From Kribbella capetownensis (GTDB taxonomy: Bacteria; Actinomycetota; Actinomycetes; Propionibacteriales; Kribbellaceae), in assembly GCF_004331485.1 (NCBI RefSeq), contig NZ_SJKD01000002.1:806001-870000 (forward strand): a stretch of 64,000 nucleotides of DNA, given 5' to 3'. Positions 60,490 through 64,000 of the stretch are shown in pieces. The translations under genes and the position numbers were made by a program. Each line of letters opens with the position of its first letter. Position 1 is the stretch's first letter. The notes under the pieces were generated by a model, which had not been told where the DNA came from, did no database searches, and worked only from the letters and a program-made list of their open reading frames with translations.

Positions 60490-61677
60490 TCAGGAGATGC
60501 TGAGCGACTTGGTGGCGTGAGCGTGGCTGAGCACCGAGGCGAGGTGGATGGCGCCGATGATGTCGGCCTCGTCACCGAGTTCGGCGCGGCGTAGATCGAC
60601 GGTCGCCGCGGCGCTGGGGATCGCGCAGCGGTCGAGAGCTTCGCGGAGCGGGTGCAGGATCAGATCTCCCGCCTCCGCCATCAGGCCGCCGACCACGATC
60701 ACCTCGGGGTTGAACAGGTTCACCAGTCCGGCCACCGCGACACCGACCCGGCGGCCCGCATCCTCGATCACCCGGCGGCAGCCGAGGTCGTCCTGCAGGG
60801 CCCGGCTGATGATGTCCTTCAGCCGGAGCGGGCCGTGCGACGCGGCCAGGCTGCTGATCAACGCGCGGGATCCGACGAACGTGTCGAGGCAGCCCCGGTT
60901 GCCGCAGCGGCAGATCGGCCCGTTCTCGTCGATGGTGACGTGGCCGATCTCGCCCGCCGTACCGGCTGAGCCGCGGAACACCTCGCCGCCCAGCACGATG
61001 CCGGCGCCGACACCGTAGGAAAACTTGAGGTAACAGCCGTGCCGGACGCCGCGGAGGGCGCCGTTGCGCAGCTCGCCGAGGGCGGCCAGGTTGGCGGTGT
61101 TGTCGAGCGCGACCGGGGCGCGGAGGTGGCCGGCCATGGCCTCGGCGACGTTCACGCCGCGCCAGCCGGGCAGGACCGCGTCGGAGCCTGCCTCGCCGCT
61201 GACCGAGTCGACCGGCGCGGGCAGGCCGAAACCGATCGCGCTGATGTCCTCGACGCCGGAGCTGACCGTCTCGGCGAGGTCGGCGAGCAGCCTGGCGGCG
61301 CGCTCCATGCCGTCGTCGGCGACGTGGTCGGCCTGCAGGGGCATCAGTTGCTGGGCGAGTACCTCACGGGACTCGTTCGCGATCGCGACCCTGACGTCGC
61401 GCTCACCGAAGGCGACTCCGGCGAGCAGGCCGCCGCCGGACGCGAGTGAGACCAGGACCGCGCGGCGGCCGTTGCGGATGCTGCGGGACAGGCCGACCAT
61501 GCCGGCCTGGTCCAGCTCGCGGACCATGTTCGACACGGTGGCGGCCGACAGCCCGGAGGCGGTGGCGATCTCGACCTGGGTCAGGGGGCCGTGTTGCCGG
61601 ACGACTCCCAGAACGCGTTCGCGGTTGGCTTCGCGCAGCGAAGCCTGCGACCCAGGTGCGGGGCGGGTTGCGTTCAT
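60490..61677 (-). CDS. ROK family transcriptional repressor (NagC/XylR-like)
   Basis: A 395-residue protein. Residues about 14-65 are a winged helix-turn-helix (VLGVVRQHGPLTQVEIATAS), and the rest is a ROK sugar-kinase-like fold with the zinc motif CRCGNRGCLD preceded by the His in EIGHVTIDENG. The ATP-binding residues of true kinases are not needed in these repressors. It senses a sugar or sugar phosphate and should repress the importer genes that start 158 bp downstream on the same strand. The probable -10 box TATGTT ends 6 nt before its ATG and no Shine-Dalgarno is present, which suggests a leaderless mRNA. Confidence 0.92.
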   Translation of the reverse strand: MNATRPAPGSQASLREANRERVLGVVRQHGPLTQVEIATASGLSAATVSNMVRELDQAGMVGLSRSIRNGRRAVLVSLASGGGLLAGVAFGERDVRVAIANESREVLAQQLMPLQADHVADDGMERAARLLADLAETVSSGVEDISAIGFGLPAPVDSVSGEAGSDAVLPGWRGVNVAEAMAGHLRAPVALDNTANLAALGELRNGALRGVRHGCYLKFSYGVGAGIVLGGEVFRGSAGTAGEIGHVTIDENGPICRCGNRGCLDTFVGSRALISSLAASHGPLRLKDIISRALQDDLGCRRVIEDAGRRVGVAVAGLVNLFNPEVIVVGGLMAEAGDLILHPLREALDRCAIPSAAATVDLRRAELGDEADIIGAIHLASVLSHAHATKSLSIS

Positions 61678-61683
61678 TACATA

Positions 61684-61689
61684 AACATA
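61684..61689 (-). promoter_or_regulatory. Candidate -10 element of a leaderless ROK transcript
   Basis: On the minus strand TATGTT is followed by TATGTA and then the ATG start, so the first transcribed base would be the A of the start codon. The sequence also holds two overlapping TTATGT/TTATGTA units. No -35 hexamer with good spacing is visible. Confidence 0.45.
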
Positions 61690-61825
61690 ACGGATCGCGA
61701 GGTGTACCCGGCCCTGTACCGGCCGTAAACCGCCAACATCACATCTGTCCTCGCCGTCACTACCCCACGTTCGCCGTTCACCGGCGACAGTAATGCACCC
61801 CGGCCCGGCGGTGGTGGAGGCGGGC

Positions 61826-62683
61826 TCAGGCGCTCAGGGCGAGGGTCAGAAAGGCGACGGGGAGGGCGAGTTCGATGGCGGTGCCGAGGACGTCGCCGGT
61901 GGTGCCGCCGAGGGCGGTGTGGGCGCGGCGGGTTGTAGCGAGCGCCGTGGCCACGGCCAGCAGGACCGCGGCTGCTGTGCCGCACAGTCGGAGAAGGTCG
62001 GGCGATGTGGTGAGCCAGGTGAGGGCGAGGGCGGCGGCCAGTACGACGATCGTGGCTGCGGCTGCCGTGAGGGGGCGTACGGTGGCGGCGACGACCGTGC
62101 CTAGGCCGTCCGGGCGGGCTGCCTGGATTGTGATGCGGCAGGACCAGGGGAGAGTCAGGCGACTGGCTGTGGTGGCGATCAGGGCTGCTTGCCAGCCGAA
62201 GCCGGCCTGGATGCAAGTGGTGAGCGCCGCGACGTCGAGCAGGAGTACGCCGACGATGCTGACGACACCGAATGGCCCGATGTCGCTCTGCTTCATGATC
62301 CGGAGCATGGTCTCGCGGTCGCGCCGACTGCCGAGCGCATCCGTAAAGTCCGCCAAGCCGTCCAGATGCAAAGCACCGGACAACCCCGCCACCACAAGCA
62401 CGGCAACCACCGCGGCGAGCAGATCCGCATCCGGCCGCACCACCTGAACCAGGGCCACCGCGCCAGCAGCAACCGAACCAATCACCAACCCCACGGCAGG
62501 CGCGAGCACCATAGCCCGCCCACCAACCAGACGATCGACCGTCGACGGCACCCGGGCAGGCAACACCGACAACGTCCCCAAACTCAACCAAGCCCCGTCC
62601 ATCCACCCACCGCCGCCCCGGCCGGCCGAGCCGTCTCCAGGCGGGGTGCTTGGGTTGACCGGCTGCCCCTCGTTGCCTGTCAT
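61826..62683 (-). CDS. cobS: Adenosylcobinamide-GDP ribazoletransferase (cobalamin synthase)
   Basis: A 285-residue integral membrane enzyme that joins adenosylcobinamide-GDP to alpha-ribazole (or its phosphate), the last assembly step of cobalamin. The metal-binding motif HLDGLADFTDALGS is present (near residue 113) and the rest is made of hydrophobic helices. The N-terminal 26 residues are Gly/Pro-rich and probably disordered. Its start overlaps the cobU stop (ATGA), so the two enzymes are translated together. The stretch behind it (61678-61825) contains no gene. Confidence 0.95.
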   Translation of the reverse strand: MTGNEGQPVNPSTPPGDGSAGRGGGGWMDGAWLSLGTLSVLPARVPSTVDRLVGGRAMVLAPAVGLVIGSVAAGAVALVQVVRPDADLLAAVVAVLVVAGLSGALHLDGLADFTDALGSRRDRETMLRIMKQSDIGPFGVVSIVGVLLLDVAALTTCIQAGFGWQAALIATTASRLTLPWSCRITIQAARPDGLGTVVAATVRPLTAAAATIVVLAAALALTWLTTSPDLLRLCGTAAAVLLAVATALATTRRAHTALGGTTGDVLGTAIELALPVAFLTLALSA

Positions 62684-63210
62684 GTGAGCGGAAGTGTGCG
62701 ACCGGCGATGGTCCACAGGACCTCGTCGGAGGCTAGGGAGATGGTGGTGTTCAGGCGGCCCATCAGGTCGCGGAAGAGGCGGGTGCCGGCGTCGGCGGGG
62801 ACCACACCGGAGCCGATGTCGTTGCTGACGGCAACCACGACCCGGGACGTGCCGGACCAGGCGTCGGCGAGCTCGGCAATGCGTTGGTCGACCAGGTCCG
62901 AGCGACTCAGATCCGACCAGACGTCGAGCGAATCCATCGTGCGAGAGAGCCACAGCGTCAGGCAGTCGATCAGCATCGGCGGACCGGCTGACTCGAGCAG
63001 CGGGACCAGATCGATCGTCTCCGCCAAACCCCAACTGGCCGGGCGTCGGGCCTGATGCTTGGCGACTCGCTCCGCCCATTCCGCGTTACCCGAGTCGTCA
63101 CCACCAGTCGCGACGTACAGCACCTCCGGCTCCGCGGCCAAGCGACGTTCGGCGGCGATCGATTTGCCGGATCGCGCCCCACCGAGGATCAACGTCCGCT
63201 GCTCAGCCAT
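62680..63210 (-). CDS. cobU: Adenosylcobinamide kinase / guanylyltransferase
   Basis: A 176-residue bifunctional enzyme that phosphorylates adenosylcobinamide and adds GMP. The P-loop GGARSGKS is at residues about 10-17, and the region LIDCLTLWLSRTM and VVVAVSNDIGSGVVP carry conserved residues of the family. The length is normal. It overlaps cobS by 4 bp and the upstream transporter gene by 8 bp, all on the minus strand, which suits a single transcript for uptake and assembly of corrinoids. Confidence 0.95.
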   Translation of the reverse strand: MAEQRTLILGGARSGKSIAAERRLAAEPEVLYVATGGDDSGNAEWAERVAKHQARRPASWGLAETIDLVPLLESAGPPMLIDCLTLWLSRTMDSLDVWSDLSRSDLVDQRIAELADAWSGTSRVVVAVSNDIGSGVVPADAGTRLFRDLMGRLNTTISLASDEVLWTIAGRTLPLT

Positions 63211-64000
63211 CGGCCCTCCCGGAATCGAACACCACTGGTACGTCGAAGGCCGCCTTCCGCGCCGTACGCCGGAAGGCCTTCAACACCGGCCGCCCGACGA
63301 GCAGCACCAGGACCGCGCTGAGGATCCCGCGCGGAATGTCCCACCCCAACGACGTCGCCACCACGAACAGGAAGTACCGATGCAAGTTCCCGCCCAGCGC
63401 GTCGCCCGGGATGAACGAGAAGTCGCTCCCGAACGTCGCGTACGGCCAGAACCACAGATTCATCACCACGCCATACAGCACGCCAGACACAAGTGAGTAC
63501 GCCGCCAGCAGCAGCAACTCCAACCGCCCACCCGCCCGTGGCAGCAGCCCCGCCAGGCACCCCACCCACGCACACGCGAACATCTGAAACGGCATCCACG
63601 GCCCGACCCCGCCACTGATCAACGCCCCACCCAGCAGCGACACAGCCCCCAGCACGAACCCGAACCCCGCCCCGAACGCCCGCCCAGCCAGCACCAGGAG
63701 GAAGAACCCCGGCTCCAGCCCCGCCGTACCCGGACCCAGCGCCCGTAGCGCAGCGCCGACAGCCGCCAGCATGCCGAGTAATGAGATCACCTTCGCGTCG
63801 ATCCCCGACTCGGACAATTCCGCTAGTACGACGGCCACCAGCAACGGCAGCAGCAGCACGAAGAGCCACGGCGCGTCGGTGGTGTGTCCGATCGCGGACT
63901 CACCCACCTGGTCGGTGTGCAAGAACAACGGCCAACCGAAGGCCAGCAGTCCGGCCAACGAGGCGACCATGAGTGCCGCCGTACTGCGAGGCTTCAGCCG
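63203..64000 (-). CDS. ECF transporter S component, 5' end off the window
   Basis: At least 255 residues in an open frame that continues past the right edge (RLKPRSTAALMVASLAGLLA precedes the first internal ATG, so the true start is probably outside). Six or so hydrophobic segments and the MNLWFWPYATFG region are typical of substrate-specific S components of energy-coupling factor importers. It directly precedes cobU, so its substrate is probably a corrinoid, cobalt-related compound or dimethylbenzimidazole; this is inferred from context. The ATPase and EcfT partners are not within the window. Confidence 0.85.
   Translation of the reverse strand, partial: RLKPRSTAALMVASLAGLLAFGWPLFLHTDQVGESAIGHTTDAPWLFVLLLPLLVAVVLAELSESGIDAKVISLLGMLAAVGAALRALGPGTAGLEPGFFLLVLAGRAFGAGFGFVLGAVSLLGGALISGGVGPWMPFQMFACAWVGCLAGLLPRAGGRLELLLLAAYSLVSGVLYGVVMNLWFWPYATFGSDFSFIPGDALGGNLHRYFLFVVATSLGWDIPRGILSAVLVLLVGRPVLKAFRRTARKAAFDVPVVFDSGRADG

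Overview
The window is high-GC, densely coded DNA with many GTG starts and stop/start overlaps. The conserved block glnA - RDD protein - DUF4191 - lipA - lipB - TIGR01777 epimerase - sucB - lpdA - pepA, together with a four-part GlnR box in front of glnA, marks it as chromosomal DNA of an actinomycete. A Kribbella/Nocardioides-type organism is my guess from style only.

Layout. (1) 1-9996: an amidohydrolase divergent from a tightly coupled seven-gene operon (TetR regulator, acyl-CoA synthetase, acyl-CoA dehydrogenase, M19 dipeptidase, CocE-type hydrolase, enoyl-CoA hydratase, and a MOSC/ferredoxin-reductase/ferredoxin fusion). It looks like a pathway that hydrolyses an amide or ester compound and oxidises the released acid as a CoA thioester; the substrate is unknown. 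(2) 10000-16679: P5C-reductase-like protein, FMN-binding PPOX protein, PucR-type regulator, ornithine cyclodeaminase family enzyme, DadA-like oxidase and a pyridine nucleotide-disulfide oxidoreductase, suggestive of amino or imino acid turnover. (3) 16741-21158: a decayed integrative element at the 3' end of glnA, bounded by a 26-bp near-perfect repeat of the last glnA codons. It carries a truncated tyrosine integrase, a phage-protease-like fragment, an XRE regulator and small genes. (4) 21133-26326: glnA, RDD protein, cyclopropane-fatty-acid-synthase-like methyltransferase, DUF4191, lipA.

(5) 26383-38468: accessory genes lying between lipA and lipB: a NarL-type two-component system, an ECF41 sigma-factor locus, an ABC exporter, a LysR regulator, a repeat-rich membrane protein and a sulfatase. 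(6) 38494-49137: lipB, a pseudokinase, TIGR01777 epimerase, sucB, lpdA, a small conserved protein, a cupin, pepA and gcvT; this is lipoate synthesis and lipoate-dependent metabolism. (7) 49518-55679: an oligopeptide/dipeptide ABC importer. (8) 55724-61677: a second LtrA-family protein and a ribose/fructose-type sugar ABC importer with a ROK repressor. (9) 61826-64000: cobS, cobU and an ECF-transporter S component, part of cobalamin assembly or salvage, running off the right edge.

The most interesting signal is the ECF41 locus at 28385-31942. An ECF41 sigma factor is followed by a free-standing copy of its own C-terminal regulatory domain, which keeps the NPDKL motif that the sigma factor itself has altered. 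Two divergent promoters of ECF41 type (GTCACA, 16-nt spacer, TGTC) sit between the LtrA gene and the epimerase gene, so the regulon can be read from the sequence. Other notable points are the use of glnA as an integration site (which separates glnA from its terminator), three palindromes in front of the sugar importer, and strong hairpins without a T-tract just downstream of both substrate-binding-protein genes.
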